Shown here piece by piece: positions 43,882-56,825 of a DNA stretch of 64,000 nucleotides (position 1 is the stretch's first letter; every line of letters starts with the position of its first letter). A model generated the notes under the pieces. It made no database searches, was not told the DNA's origin, and saw only the letters and a program-made list of their open reading frames with translations. Made by a program: the position numbers and the translations under genes. Origin of the DNA: Halocafeteria seosinensis (Eukaryota; Sar; Bigyra; Bicosoecida); NCBI GenBank assembly GCA_001687465.1, contig LVLI01000094.1:62001-126000 (forward strand), written 5' to 3'.

Positions 43882-44310
43882 ACCATTGACTTTAACCTAC
43901 TCCTGTATACCGAGCGCATGCGTAGATCGTATGCAACATTCCCGGATAGCACAAGCCTTTATGCATTTTTGCGCCACATGCAACTGATACATCGAGGGCA
44001 ATTTCGAGCAGCCATGAACTCGAGGTGAAATCCCCACAAGCGAACGGAACTGTACGTGTGTTAGACAGGTTTTGGGTGAAACAAGCAAACCTTCGTCAGA
44101 TGGAACGGTGTCCTAGACTACGCTTTTCTTTGATAGTGGCGAAAACGTAGTTTGTAAGCAAATATGGACAATGACTCCTAAGAACTTGCCTTACTATGCG
44201 TATTTACCCGCCTCACTCAAGTTCATTCAACTTCCAGCCTCTATAACATATGGTACACTTCAGGAACGTATTATAGGTGTTAAAAAGCTTCACAAAATAG
44301 GAGATTGTTC
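43882..44310. other. Intergenic region upstream of tRNA-Leu
   Basis: About 430 bases with no supported gene. Confidence 0.4.
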
Positions 44311-44393
44311 GCGAAGGTGCCCGAGCTGGTCCAAGGGGCTACGTTCAGGTCGTAGTGTGTTCGCACTCGTGGGTTCGAATCCCACCCTTCGCA
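44311..44393 (+). tRNA. tRNA-Leu(CAG)
   Basis: A class II tRNA of 83 bases without intron. The acceptor stem GCGAAGG (44311-44317) pairs with CCTTCGC (44386-44392) and the discriminator is A (44393). The anticodon stem CTACG/CGTAG closes the loop TTCAGGT with anticodon CAG at 44346-44348. A variable arm (GTG-TTCG-CAC) and a perfect T arm (GTGGG, TTCGAAT, CCCAC) follow. The A box (TGCCCGAGCTGG) and B box (GGTTCGAATCC) serve as internal promoters. A discriminator A and the long variable arm both fit leucine identity. Confidence 0.95.
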
Positions 44394-44732
44394 CGATATT
44401 TTTTGTGCTTTCGAACATGGATCGTAGACGCGTGAACTTCTAGACTGTAACTGGCATCATGCTGCCTGGAGGAATATGCAATTTCCACGGCACCAAAAGC
44501 TGAGATTTCTCGTGGAATTGCAGGCTTATGCCGAAGTCTTACGACCCGCAGTCGGAAGTTGCGCCGGAGGAACCCTTTCCGCACTGCTGCACATAATATG
44601 GTAGACAGTCAGTCGAGGATAGACTAACTAGATTCCCCTGAGTTGATACAAACCCCCGGCACTAAATAGGGAGTACTTTATAGTTTCTTTATCATTGTAG
44701 AGCGAGCAACTTAAAGGGATTTTCCTTCAAAA
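44394..44732. other. Intergenic region between tRNA-Leu and CPT1
   Basis: About 340 bases carrying the tRNA terminator and the CPT1 promoter. No gene seen. Confidence 0.45.
44399..44404 (+). terminator. RNA polymerase III terminator
   Basis: Run of six T on the sense strand, 5 bases after the 3' end of the tRNA-Leu. Confidence 0.8.
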
Positions 44733-47700
44733 ATGGCTGAAGCACGGCGAGCGGTCGAACTCCGCGAAGAATTCAAGCGGGGCATTGAACTCGCCTATGA
44801 TCGTCGAGGTAATTATAGCCGAGCTTTCTCCACTTGTGGCTGAGTCCAACAGCAGGTGCCCACTTTAAGCTTTGCAGGTATCCATGTGGATATTCGATGC
44901 ACCATTCCCCCACCAGGGCAGGCCTATCGACGTGTGAAAGGCTACGTGAAGCACCTCCAACGACGCTTCTATAATTCGCTTTTGTAAGTCGATATTCAGT
45001 CACATTTACGAATAGAAGTATCGGATAAATTTTGGCTTCGTGGGGAGCCGACGGTGGCTCCCCAATACGGCTAAATTAAGCTGCCGTAATGGTATATAGC
45101 CTCGGTATTTAGCCGCTGGTTCTTAACTGTATGTCCCTCGCTTTCCTCTGTTACAGCCCGTATTCGCTCCCTATTTTTCTGTCAGCGGTGGCTGTAGTGG
45201 TGGCGATTGTACTGAGTGCAAAACCTGATAGCTGGTGGCGCAGAGGCTGGCTGGCCACAGCAATATGGAATTTCGTAAGTACTCAGGAGTTCAACTTCAC
45301 ATCGCCAGGAAGTTGTTTATACTTGACGTCTTCTACTTCAGAGCATGATGTTTCCTTGGATTGAAGGAACCCCAAGACTGTTGCGTATCGGAATCTTAGC
45401 AACTTGGAGTGCTGTACTAGGCTTTATCCTTCTGGCCACTCTGCAACGAGCACTACTGCGGCTTTTGCTGTCGTACCATGCATTCTTGTACCACCCACGT
45501 GAGTCTACGGGTCACAGATGCACTCTACTAGTCTGGACTCGCAATGCACTGCCATGTTGTACCCTAACTGAAATTGCAGATGGGAAGCCTTATCCTCTGT
45601 CTTTGAAACTCTGGTTCCTCGCTGTGCGATTTTTGGGAAGTTGCGGCGGAAAACCGACTCTATACAGCTACCAACCGTCGCTGCCCTCTCTTCCTATACC
45701 TAAGTAAGACCGTGTTCGTCCTGAAGCTGAATCTAATCGGGAATTACTGAAAGTTGAAACCTTCCAACAGAATTGAAGATACTTGCTCCAAGTACTTGCA
45801 ACATTGCAAAGCACTATGTGGAGAGGACAGTGAAGAATTCCGCAAAACGAAGGACAATGTTCAAAGTAAGTTTATAGGCAATCGGAAATTTATTTACGTA
45901 AAAGACGGATAATGGATGTTGCTGTTGGTACAGAGTTCCTTGAAGAGGAAGGACCCCGTTTACAGCGATATCTACAAATGAAATGGTGGTTTTCCACTAA
46001 CTACGTGACTGATTGGTGGGAAAAATACGTGTATCTTCGTTCTCGTACATCCATACTGATCAATTCTAACTACTACGTCCTAGACTCTGGAAGATGGACC
46101 CCAAGCTATATCCAAGTAAGTTGCACCCGGAAGTGCTGTATTTGGTGATGAGACACCGTTTCACCAAGACAAATCTCCCGACCAGGAAGCACGCGGAGCA
46201 ACGGTGATCCACGGTTTCTTGAAGTACAAAGAAAAGCTGGAGGAAGAATCTGTTCCTCCGATTGTGATGTCAAAAGCAGTACCTTTGTGTATGTGGCAGT
46301 TCCGCCGCATCTTTAGCACCACACGTATTCCAGGTGAGTTCAATTGTCTTTAATCATGTACGTCGGGTTCCGGATCAATCTGTTGCCATTGTTACAGGAA
46401 AGGAATGCGACGAAATAGTTCATTGGGACCCTGAGGAATCACGGCATATAATAGTGCTGTGTGAAGGTCGCTACTATGTTATGCCCGTGTATACGAGTGT
46501 ACGTCATTTGCTGATGCATGTGCGCTATTCCGCCTAGCGGGAGTGTAGCTTGTTTTTCGAACCTGCTGCAGAACGGACGAATACTGACTCCGGCTCAACT
46601 GCAACTCCAACTTACAGAAATTAGGGCTGACGCGTTAAGCAAGAAGAATGAGGTAGACAAGGCAGAATCGAGAATTGCAGCTCTAACCACGGAGCATCGG
46701 TATGTTTCCATATAGAGGATAATGTTTTCTTGAGTTTTTACCACACCCTTATTGCTTTGCAGAACGAAGTGGGCCGAAACAAGGGAACTCTACTTCAGCG
46801 AAGGTCTGAATCGGCGCTCCCTAAACATGATCGACTCGGCCATTTTCTTCGTACATTTGGTAAGGAGGCGCTGTTGAGGTAGCTTGTAGCTTCGTCAGTA
46901 CTATGCAAACGCGCTACAGGATCAAACTGAGTATGACCTGCTTGATTGGACCGGACGTGGTCGAAGTATTATGCACGGTGATGGAGCCGATAGATGGTTG
47001 GACAAGAGTTTCACGCTGGTCGTCCACCGCAATGGCAAAATCGGCGTCAACGGAGAACACTCATGGGCGGATGCTCCTGTGCTATCTCACATGGTAAGCA
47101 CAGAGTTGCGCATATCCAGGAACTTCGCCGCATAAGATCCGATTGTTTAACTTGATTTAGCAGATGGAGCTGGGAATGATCTTGGTAGAAAAAAACCCTG
47201 AGAACTACTACGAAGAAGACGGCAATACTCGTGGGTATAAAGCGCTTGTTGGGGATCCAAATGCTGCTTTGGAAGACCAGAAAAACTGCTCAGATGCCAC
47301 GGGCTGTGGTCGCGGCTCCATTAAATCGTGGTACCCGTTGAAATGGGCTCTTTCGCGGCCTGCTGAGCAGGCTATTTTCGATGCTCACGAACAAGCAAAC
47401 GGTGCCATTAAAGATCTGGATCTGGAGGTGTGTACAACAGGGGATTGAACCTTAGATGGGAACGAGTGTGAACTTGATCGTTTTACCATTGGTTATGCAC
47501 AGATATTTGCCTTCTCCGACTACGGCAAGGGATTCATGAAGCAGTGCAAAGTCAGTCCCGATGCCTATGTGCAGATGGCTATGCAACTGGCTTACTATCG
47601 CGACCAGAAGGCTTTCGCCGCCACTTATGAGGCAAGCATGACACGGCTCTTCAAGCACGGAAGAACAGAGACTGTTAGGTAAGAATGCAAAATTGCCGTC

Positions 47701-48338
47701 GGTGAAGACGTTTTCTACCCAGCTGCAAATGGTGTTGCTGCAGACCACTGTGTCAAGAGTCCGTTGACTTCGTGCACGCTATGGACGATGAGTCAGTCGC
47801 AGCGGAAGAAAAGCTTGAAAAACTACAGGTAAGAAGAACTTCTCTTTTTTCACCGGATATCGAATCTATGGAAAACCGAGTTTTGTACACTCGCACCCTA
47901 CAGCGTGCCGCTAAGCATCATGTCAGGACGTACCAAGATGCCATGGCTGGATACGGGATCGATCGACATTTGTTTGCGCTGTATGTAGTGTCTGTAGGAA
48001 AGGAAATCGATTCCCCTTTCTTGAAGGATGCTTTGTCCGTCCCTTGGAAGCTGTCAACTAGTCAACAACCGCAACAGCAGACTGATCTTTGGGATATCAA
48101 GGATCCAAAGAATGCGAAACAAATTAGTCCGGGTGGAGGCTTTGGGCCTGTAGCTGATGATGGCTACGGAGTCAGCTATATGATTGCGGGCGAGTCAGAG
48201 CTATTTTTCCATGTCTCATCGAAGCATTCCTCCGAAAATACGAGTTCTAAGGTATTCGTAGAGAACATTTGCAAAGCATTGAGAGATATGAAGAGCCTCC
48301 TCGGATTGGCTCTTGATCGACAGCAGCAAAAGCAGTAG
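44733..48338 (+). CDS. CPT1: Carnitine O-palmitoyltransferase 1, membrane-anchored animal type
   Basis: Transfers long-chain acyl groups from CoA to carnitine at the outer mitochondrial membrane, the entry step of fatty-acid import. The ATG at 44733 starts [14 protein letters not shown], an N-terminal region like animal CPT1. Two membrane helices follow ([38 protein letters not shown]), then [14 protein letters not shown] across an intron, and [15 protein letters not shown]. The catalytic domain has [30 protein letters not shown], and the catalytic His in [13 protein letters not shown]. Further landmarks are [34 protein letters not shown] and [10 protein letters not shown] with [16 protein letters not shown]. 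More than ten exons, all with short introns. The Met in EASMTRLF, linked to malonyl-CoA sensitivity in rat CPT1A, is kept, so malonyl-CoA inhibition is plausible. Confidence 0.93.
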
Positions 48339-48405
48339 CGTCTTTCTTCTCTAGTGCTAAGTATTGTATTCCGCGTTCTGCACATAGATAATTCATTATA
48401 ATCAT

Positions 48406-50181
48406 TCAAGATGACATACGCTCTACGAACTCCCGTAAGTATCGCGCTACGGGGAGATTCTTCTCTACACCACCCTCTCCTACGGCGTACATGGCAGCCA
48501 AGTTAGACCATGCTTGTAGATTACCGTTTTCCCCAGCTTTCTGATAGAAGAGGAAAGCTCGACGCTTATCTTTCTCCGTCCCCAAGCCGTTATAAGCCAT
48601 TACCCCGGCGTTGAGCAGGCATTCTGAATGATTTAAAGCCGCACCCTTGACAAATGCGTTGAAGGCGTTTTCGTAGTCCTGGTCAAATTCTTCAGAGCCA
48701 GTTGCGTAGCATGTTCCAAGTTCGTAGAGAGCATCCGATTCCTCGTGTGCACATGCTCTGATTAGTAGCTGTACGGAGACATCACGATTCTGCTCTAGCT
48801 CTAATGTTTTTGAGCCTTCCCGATACAGCCGCGATAGATACAATTCAGCGCCTGTAATAGGCTTAGAATAAATTCAAACAGTTGCAATTGGAGTGTTTGT
48901 TGCCAACTTACCTCCATGGTTCTTTTCCGCGGCCCTAAACAAGTATTCTGAAGCAAGCTTTCCATCTATAGGAATGTTTCTATCCGAATCACCCCAATGG
49001 TATAACTGGCCTAACCAGTATTGACTTGAAGGGTCTCCGTTGGCCGCTGCGTACGCAAAACACCCCAAAGCCAACTGTGTCATCACGGAGTCGAGATTAA
49101 ATGTAATTTCTCCTTCTCTTGGCATGTCACTTCTCTGTCGAATTAAGTTTCTTGATTCCCCGTTCCAGTAGAGTTGACCTAAATTAAAGAACGCATCCAC
49201 GAATGACGACACCTTGGAAGACTCCTCAGAGACCCACTGAGCAATCCATCTGCAGGCGCCCGAGGGATCTATAGCGTTTATCCCTTTAAGCAACGTACCG
49301 GTTGAATCTTCTCCCTTGGTGTCTTGTAGGGCTCGACTAATTAGGTCGATACCCCTTCCGAACGCTGCTCGTTCATATCTCAATTGTGCTGTCACGACGT
49401 CGGACTGCTCTAGCGCCATGTTCCCTAAAAGAATATTAGCTTCCGGGTGGTTATGTTGGTCTGCCGCGCATTGTAACCAGTAGACACCTCTATCTTCATC
49501 CGGATGTAGTGTCATACGTCGAGGGTCAATGTCCCGGTATAAGAAACTCTTATCCTGGTCATTGGACGACAAGTCCTGTAGTGATTTAACTTCGGGTAGA
49601 CCTCGGGCTCGTTTATTGCGGTTGATTCGAGCCAACCGTCTCGATTGACGAACTTCCTTGAAAACTTGCTTCTTCTTGTCCGGATCCACATCCTGGTACG
49701 CTTGCAGGTCCTCTTCATTTAAATCCTCTTCAATAGCCTTCAAAGTCCTGGCGTCATTCTCCTCGTCGTCATACGTAACTTGACTGAATTTCGACGGATC
49801 AAGCCATAAGCGCCCCAACCAATACTGCGCGTCGGGATCATCGGCTACAGCGGCTTCGTGCAAGTCATTGTGGGCGTCTACCAGGGGTGGACGCTCCCGT
49901 GCAAAAGGTCCAACTCCAAGCAATTTCCATCTCCCAAGACGTCCTTTGGCAGCGAGGTGCCCGTGCTGTGCTGCCTCTTGTAAGTACCCATATGCTTCCA
50001 CCAGGCGCTCGTCATTCGCAGATCCACTACCACTGCTCTTGCTCGCCTGAATAAGCCCCACAGCGCGCTCATACAGGGAGAAACTGGAGGAACATAAACC
50101 TCGTGTCTGTCTGTGAAGATGGACAACTGGGGGAGCAGGGCAATACCGGAGCATCCAATGAGCCACTCGAGGCCGGAACAT
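48406..50181 (-). CDS. Sel1-repeat protein, probably mitochondrial
   Basis: About 575 residues in two exons (50181 to about 48912, then about 48850 to 48406). The N terminus (MFRPRVAHWMLRYCPAPPVV, then HRQTRGLCSSSFSLY) is basic and free of acids, as in mitochondrial targeting peptides. Several Sel1-like repeats are visible: AVADDPDAQYWLGRLWLDP, ANGDPSSQYWLGQLYHWGD, HEESDALYELGTCYATG, NHSECLLNAGVMAYNGLG and GNLQAWSNLAAMYAVGEG. A charged insert (DEENDARTLKAIEEDLNEED, RRLARINRNKRARG) interrupts the first repeats. Sel1 proteins are scaffolds; the partner is unknown. It is convergent with CPT1, 67 bases between stops; joint function is not implied. Confidence 0.75.
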
Positions 50182-50377
50182 ATCTACAAGAGGAGAAGGT
50201 ATTTATCTTCCTATCCACGTGGAATGGATCGACAATACATGAACGATATACGCAATGAACGTGTGGTATTGACACTTCAACACACCTTCACAAAACATAA
50301 ATGATTACCACACAGTGTCAATGTCTCTCTGTCTTGGCGCAATTATCTACGCTATACCCGAAGGCACCAGCGCAACC

Positions 50378-53300
50378 TTACCGACCAATAGCCAAAGACG
50401 TGTTAGCACGCTTTAGCTGGCTAATGTGTCGCTTGTACTCAAGATCCAAGTACGCTGCCTTCTCTTCACTTGTTTGCTCATCGTGGGCGAAATCTGTAGT
50501 CGACAAATTCCGAGCGTGGTGCGAAGCACGGTTGCGTTGGCCAGATGCCGAAGAAACTGCTCTAAACGTGTCCACAATTGTCGGCAATAAGCCACGGGCT
50601 TTACGACGACGGGGTGTTTCCGGTGATTCTGCGTTGACGCCCTCTTCTGTTGTAGTGATCACGACGTGGTCACCCGAGCTCGTGTCCCGTGCTGCCGGTG
50701 TGGAGCGTGGAACAGGTTCTGGGGTTTCAGTTGTCCCTTCGCTTTTCGTTGATTCAGTGCCACTTTCGACAGACGAAAGCTTTCCGAACTGGGCGAGGAT
50801 TCTCGCGTTGGCATTCGCAATATCGTTCTGCATTTGCTCCTTCTTAGACTGCGGAAGATACCGGAGGCCGCTCTTCACACAATCTCGCTCCCCGAAATCT
50901 TCCAAATGCGGGGTATTCTCTAGTCTAGCCTGAATATCAGCACGCTTATAATTAAATGCTGCAATACCCTGCTCGAGCTTCTGTACCTCGTACGCGGCAT
51001 CGAGTCTCACTCCCAGTCGAAGCAATTCGTCTTTCTTCTGCTCCCACGTCTTCTTTGGGACGCTATCTAACAACGTATTTATTTTGTACTGGCAATCGAA
51101 GACAGTATTAAAATCAATATCGTCGCTTGTCGGCTTCACGAAGAGTTGGCTTTCTTTGACCTGTATGGCGTAGGAAGGGAAGAACATTTTTCGCGTAGCC
51201 ATCAAAATTGCGATTGGCAAGAGTGCCGCTGCTACTCCCACTAGTTGGAGTAGCCAGAAAGTGTCACTTCCAAAGAGACGTTGCATTCCGCCCTGTATAC
51301 CGTCAGCATCCAAGGCATCAAAAATGAACGCGCAAGCAACCCATGACACTGCCGAAAGAAACACCACCACTTGGTAAAGATAGTGATGCATGGAAGTGTG
51401 AGCGCCTAATCGCGCAGTGACGATGATGATCACCATGGTAAAAGCCACTGTACCTAGTTCAAACACACTAGGGGTATATCCGTTGGGGTCCGGGTCGTAA
51501 TAAGCTTGTTCAGAGAAAAAGAAAGTGATAAGACTTTCATAGACAGCAGATAGAACCCACAAGGCGAAAACGGAAACGTTTAACATCGTTCCTGATTGGC
51601 TAGTTCGATAAAGGTGAGGGAATTCTTGGGCATTTTCCGCGTCAATATCTTGGTCTAGCACGGCTACGAGGAGTATTGGTAGCCCTGTATACACAAGGTT
51701 AAACGTCTGCGTGGCCAACTCAATGTAGAATTTTTGTCCACTCCAACCGGTAAACGCCGAGTACCAGTATTGGGCCAATGTGAATAGCGCATTTTTGTAA
51801 AACATATAGGCAATTAGTGTCGCCATGCGTATGTAGTTCCAACGACCGTGGACTAAGAGTAATCGTTTGAGCACCTTGAACTGGGGGATCTTATAGTCAC
51901 TGCTATTCGCCGCTCCGCTACCTTCTGCGCCGAGGATGCCAACGCCAACATTGGCAGCATTTATCATTTCAACATCGTTTGCACCATCGCCAATAGCCAA
52001 ACATTTTGCCCCCTTTACGTTGTTTTTGATCAGTAATAGCATACTGCGTTTCTGTTTCGGCCTGCAACGACAGCAAATCACGGAAGCACACTTCTCCGTG
52101 ACGGTGCACAAATCTTCGCTCATTCTTTTGTCGTCCAACAAAATTTGCAGAGCATCTTTGTCAACAACTAACGCCTGCGGAGCATTGTGAACCTCTTCCA
52201 GAAGCTTTAGCTTCAATTGGAAAATCCTTTTCTCTATCATAGCCTTGCCGCTTAAACGAGCGTCTGCGTTTTCGGCGTTCGGATTACCTCGATAGTTATA
52301 TAAATCGCCTATTTCTTCGGGGACTAACCCATCGCGTTGCAGCTGACCAAGAGTTAGTACATGTCGTTCGTGAGAAGACGTAAGCATATTCACCCCGTAT
52401 CCAATATTGATCGCCGTTTCTTCTTTGTCCCCTGTAAGCATGTATATTTTGATGTTTGCTTGGGATAACGTAGCGATTGTTTCTGCAACTTCATCTTGTA
52501 ATCGATCCTCAATCGCCGTAGCCCCTTGTAATCTCATATCTTTTTCTATGTCGTCCATGCACTTGTCCATCGCCTTCTTCTTTTCAGCTTCGTCATAGAG
52601 ACTCCGAGCGTCCGACCAGCGTTTGAGCCAGTCCTCAAGTGTCTGTCGATCAAGTTCTTTCATTGCGAAGGCCATCGCACGCAGCCCATCAGCACCAAAC
52701 TCTTTAATGTGTTTTTCGGTGTCAATACGTAATTGCCGCTCCTTTGCCATGACTTCGTTGTCTTGACTTGGTTCCTCAGGAAGAGCATAAAGCTTTTCTC
52801 CTACCGCGTTGTCTGCTCCTTTGGAAAACAAGATGTATCTCTTTGGGTGGTCTTCTGGCACATTGCAGTCCTCCAGTATGACACTCATCATCCCTCTCGC
52901 GGAAGAAAAGGGGAGTAAAGCGTGCAGATGGAAAACAAGTTCGCTCGTCCCTCCAGTTGCCGGATCCCTGACTCGCAGCTTCCTATCACTTCCATTTTCT
53001 TCCAAATACTGATACCCAAAATATTTTGCGGCGTACGCGAATGATTCTTCGTCCGGGGATGCCGAACTATACTTGATGGAACCATCCTTGGATGGTTCTA
53101 TCTCTACTGTGTGATCTAGGGCTAGATTGTAAAAAAAGTACATGATATCATCTCGTTTTTCTGGAACCTTCTGCGCTTCGGATATTGTCGTCCCAACCGC
53201 CGAATTTTCGTAAAATTTCACTTTTTCAACGGGACATTCCATACTGTCGGCTTCATTCAACAACTTCTCTAATTCAGCTACATGCGCGTAATCCGCCTCC

Positions 53301-55394
53301 GTTTTAGCCCCAGCTCGAGCTGTGATCACTCCAATTTGAGTGGTCGCCTGCCCATAAATGTGTCCACTAATGGACATTTGCCTGAATTGAAAGTCGTTGC
53401 ATGTTAATGTCCCTGTTTTGTCGCTGAAGACATGAGTGATTTGCCCAAGTTCATCGTTAAGATCCATTGTCCTCACTTCAGTTGTCAGCACAGAGGGACT
53501 ATCCCCTCGCAACACTATTGGATAGGTTGCGTCGGAGTTAGGTCGTTTGAGAGATCTCGAGGACCCTTCATTTTCATCTGAAATCGTTCCCCCCGAGCCG
53601 TTGTGTCGAAGGCGAGTGCATCGAAGATCGTCGAAGATAGAATAAGGGATCCACACACTATTCTTAGGAACCAGCGCCATTTCTCTGCACAATTTAGATT
53701 CTTCGTTATTCTCTTCCTGAACTTTACGCCATTTAATAGGGATGAGACTTACCGGTCACGATCCATCATATACTTCTGGGCTTGTCGAGAAATCTTGATG
53801 CTCACGTACAGAGATATAGGAACAAGTTGCGACATGAGTAAAAAGAAGGTAAAAAAGCGCAAGAAAAAGTCACCAGCGCCAACGTTGTCGAACTCCAAAT
53901 ACCAGTGTGAGTTCTCGTTGCTATTCTCCCAAACAGAATTCAAAGCGGCCCCAACGACGCATAGAACGAACTGGAACAAGAACATGCCGACGACGAAATA
54001 ATCAATGTTGCCCGATAGAGAAGCGGACTTTTCCAGCGTGCTCCCACCACCCCCGAAATTGATCTTAGTATCATAACCAGTGTATATCACAAGCCCGTAG
54101 ACGTACGAACAATTTCTCAACTCTGTGGAGCGAAGGAGGAGGTTCTCTTTCTCGAGAAACTCCGCGTTCTGTGTTGAATGAACCCACCATGAGATATTCG
54201 ACATAGCGTGAATAGTACAGAGCAAGAGCATGTAGCCACTTCACACTTACAGCCTCATCATTATTCAGGATAAGTTTCCCACTGAAGCGGTCCAGTTCCC
54301 CGTTAGGAGGATCACAGTCTACTTTGGCGACCAAAGTTGTCCACACTCGATCATTTGCATCTTCACTTTCGAGAGGATAGAGCACAGTACCATCTCTTGG
54401 GTCTTGGTTCGCAAGCATATCAGCCGTTTTTGGAATGGCACGTCGCATCTTGAGATTGTTCTCTCCTGGAGCAATAGAGCAAAGTCAAACCAGGAGCCAA
54501 CCTATTGACAGAATACGGAGCGATCCCCTTACCGTCTAGATCCTTCGTATTCACATGGCATCTGCGATGCTTGTTTCCTAACTCTTTGAGGTTGTTATGT
54601 ACTGCAAAGAACCGACAGCACCATATTTTACTCTTGCGAGTGCACGCTGTACTCAAAAACTCACGTACCAGCACCAAGACAAAGCATATCACAAGGAAAT
54701 CTTTCCTCTTGCCGAACTTTCACAATATCACCTACGCGCACATCCTTCCAGGATACCGGCGTATCCAGTATTTCTCCATTCCGGATGACTGGCACTTTGC
54801 TCTTGATGTTGATATTTCGATCAGCAACGTGTCTATTATAGTCCTGAACAGCGGTGAAGAATCCGTCTACAAATAGTACAAACGCAAGTGGTGCAGCAGT
54901 CGTAGGTATGCCTCCTGTTATAGAAATTGCAGGTATCGATTGTAGGATACAAATCAGCAGAAAATACTGGTTTGCAATTTCGTGGCGAAACTTTGTCCAC
55001 AGGAATTTGAAAACGAAATCATAAAAAGTGTACTTGCTCGTGAGCACTTCATTATCCTTAAAGTTCCTGCCCTGCTCTGCGTTATTCGCCTCCACTGTAC
55101 AAGCCGAAACAGGTTGATCCCCTAAGGTAGGTGAGTTGTTTCAATCAGACGAAGCAAGTATTCCCACATACCAATGCGGCGTTCAGGGGTCTGATTGTCA
55201 GCACTCTTTTTCGCCATTTCTACTGTGCTGTTGTACCGGTTTCCTTCAATGTCTGCTTTTAGCAGTGGCGAATTCATATGTGAGGGACTTGTCGGTGCCT
55301 CGGACGTAGTATCCGTTGACTCCGTGTTGCTCTTCTGCTCCCCACTGCTAGATGGTTGATCAGAGGGAGCGCTGCACCGAATAGAAAGTGACAT
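50378..55394 (-). CDS. P4-type ATPase, phospholipid flippase
   Basis: Translocates aminophospholipids to the cytosolic leaflet of Golgi, endosomal or plasma membranes. Starting at ATG 55394 with a Ser-rich N terminus, several small exons lead into a 3.3-kb last exon. The first membrane pair lies in YFLLICILQSIPAISITGG and PLAFVLFVDGFFTA. The actuator motif reads DLDGENNLK across an intron, where nearly all P4-ATPases have DGETNLK. Then come the phosphorylation motif SDKTGTLTCNDF, the hinge GDGANDVEMI, and the C-terminal helices from IAYMFYKNALFTLAQYWYSAF, with the P4-typical ARIMATLIA-like WNYIRMATLIAYM. The C-terminal tail is long, charged and Ser/Thr-rich. A noncatalytic CDC50 partner would be expected elsewhere in the genome. 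Confidence 0.92.
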
Positions 55395-56092
55395 AGTTTG
55401 ACCCGACTGTGATCCCTAGGCACTACAGTTTCAACCTCGTTATCAACACTGGGAACATGGGGCAACTAGAGCAGGATCGGGTGCCCGTTGACCAGGGGAC
55501 GGTCGGGGGCAGGCGCGAGCGAACTTGGGGCAACCGTTTCGCATGCCAATCCCGAAGGTACATACACCCTTTCCGGAGTCAAACAATGGAGCTCGGATCG
55601 ACATTGGTTGGCACTACTGGCTCTGTGGACTCTACATCCGCGTCACAGAGACAGAGCGAGTGCCAACAAGAATGGAGCGAATATCTTGGCAAACTCTCAA
55701 AAAACCGAGCTCCTAGCAAACTTACACTTGAGAAGACTTCTTCATTCATTCGACTAGGATGTGATTCAGCACAGAACAGAGAACTATAGTTACAGAATTC
55801 TTCCCACTTGGAAGAGTCAATAAACAACACTGAGTAGGCTTGTGCATGCATGCTCGCCGTTCCTACTTGTATGCGATCGCCGTGCCTTGTTGCTAGAGGT
55901 CCGGGACTGGACCGGACCAACGGGAGCATGGTACGGTTGAACTTCAACTTGGCGCCTTTCTTGAAGCCTAGGTATGTATAGCATAGTGCTCTATACAGTG
56001 ATACAGCATATGATATAGTTGTTAGACTCGGTGCGTAAGACTGACGAGATAAAGTGTTCGTTTCCGACAATTGTAGAAACAGAGAGAGAGAC
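55395..56092. other. Intergenic region upstream of flippase and Cys-containing gene
   Basis: About 700 bases with two divergent promoters. Long frames on both strands (for example 55579-56169 -) overlap and are Cys/Ser/Leu-rich without motifs; I regard them as chance. Confidence 0.4.
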
Positions 56093-56810
56093 ATGAGTGG
56101 CCAATTCCAGTGCAGAGGATATCGGAAGTGGTACGTGCACATTATACACTGTAATGACCCCATGATCAAAGGCTGTACAGCAATTGATCCGATCCAGGTG
56201 CGATGCGAGGTGCGAACGCAAGAATCCAGGCCCTATCACTGATTATCCGGAAATGGGCTATTACTGCAGCGTGCATCAGTACCAAGCCCCTGAACAAGAT
56301 GCCAAAGGACGTTATAAAGCACCCCAAGAGTACCTTCCCTTTCTTAGACGTCAAACCAGTTTCCGATGCAAAGAAGATGCCATCACTTCGAGGTTGCTAG
56401 ACTATGTATGTTTTTAGTGGATTGTATGGTATGCCGTATCAATGCTTGGGAACTACTAGATTCGTCGCAGCGGTCCAACACACAAACAGCGCATATCCGA
56501 ATGTTGGATGAAAAGGAGCTGCTAAACTATCTTGAAAACCAGGAAGGGATGGACGCCACAACTGTAAGTAGGAGGCCAATCCTCACTCAGTGCTCACTCG
56601 GAGGACATGTGCATGAGCTTTGTTTTGTTCAGGCCCGTGAAACTTTTCAAGAGATGCTTTCCCAAGGAAACCTTAAGAGAATTGATGTACGTTGGATTTT
56701 CAGCAAATGCATTGTCATCAGTCCTCACTCTCTTATTTGTATATTCTATTTCAGATGCACACATCCGATAGAGGATCAAGACCGAAGTATCAGATAATGG
56801 GCTCCTGAAG
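56093..56810 (+). CDS. Small protein with Cys/His cluster, function unknown
   Basis: Not recognised. I assemble five exons: a first exon MSGQFQCRGYRKW ending in phase 2, an exon starting CDARCERKNPGPITDYPEMG with YYCSVHQYQ, a third from RSNTQTAHIRM to QEGMDATT, a fourth ARETFQEMLSQGNLKRID, and a last exon ending KYQIMGS at 56810. Frame is preserved with GTACGT, GTATGT and GTAAGT donors. The product is about 148 residues. Cysteines and one His near the N terminus (CRGYRKWCDARC, then CSVH) could bind a metal. The last third (LDEKELLNYLENQEGMDATTARETF, shown in parts) has the look of a small winged-helix. Stop lies 15 bases from that of the convergent SLC44 gene. Confidence 0.55.
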
Positions 56811-56825
56811 TCCAGAAACAGGATA

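Noticed and set aside
55579..56169. 196-codon minus-strand frame
   Set aside because: It overlaps the start of the spliced Cys-containing gene on the other strand, has random-looking composition and no motif.
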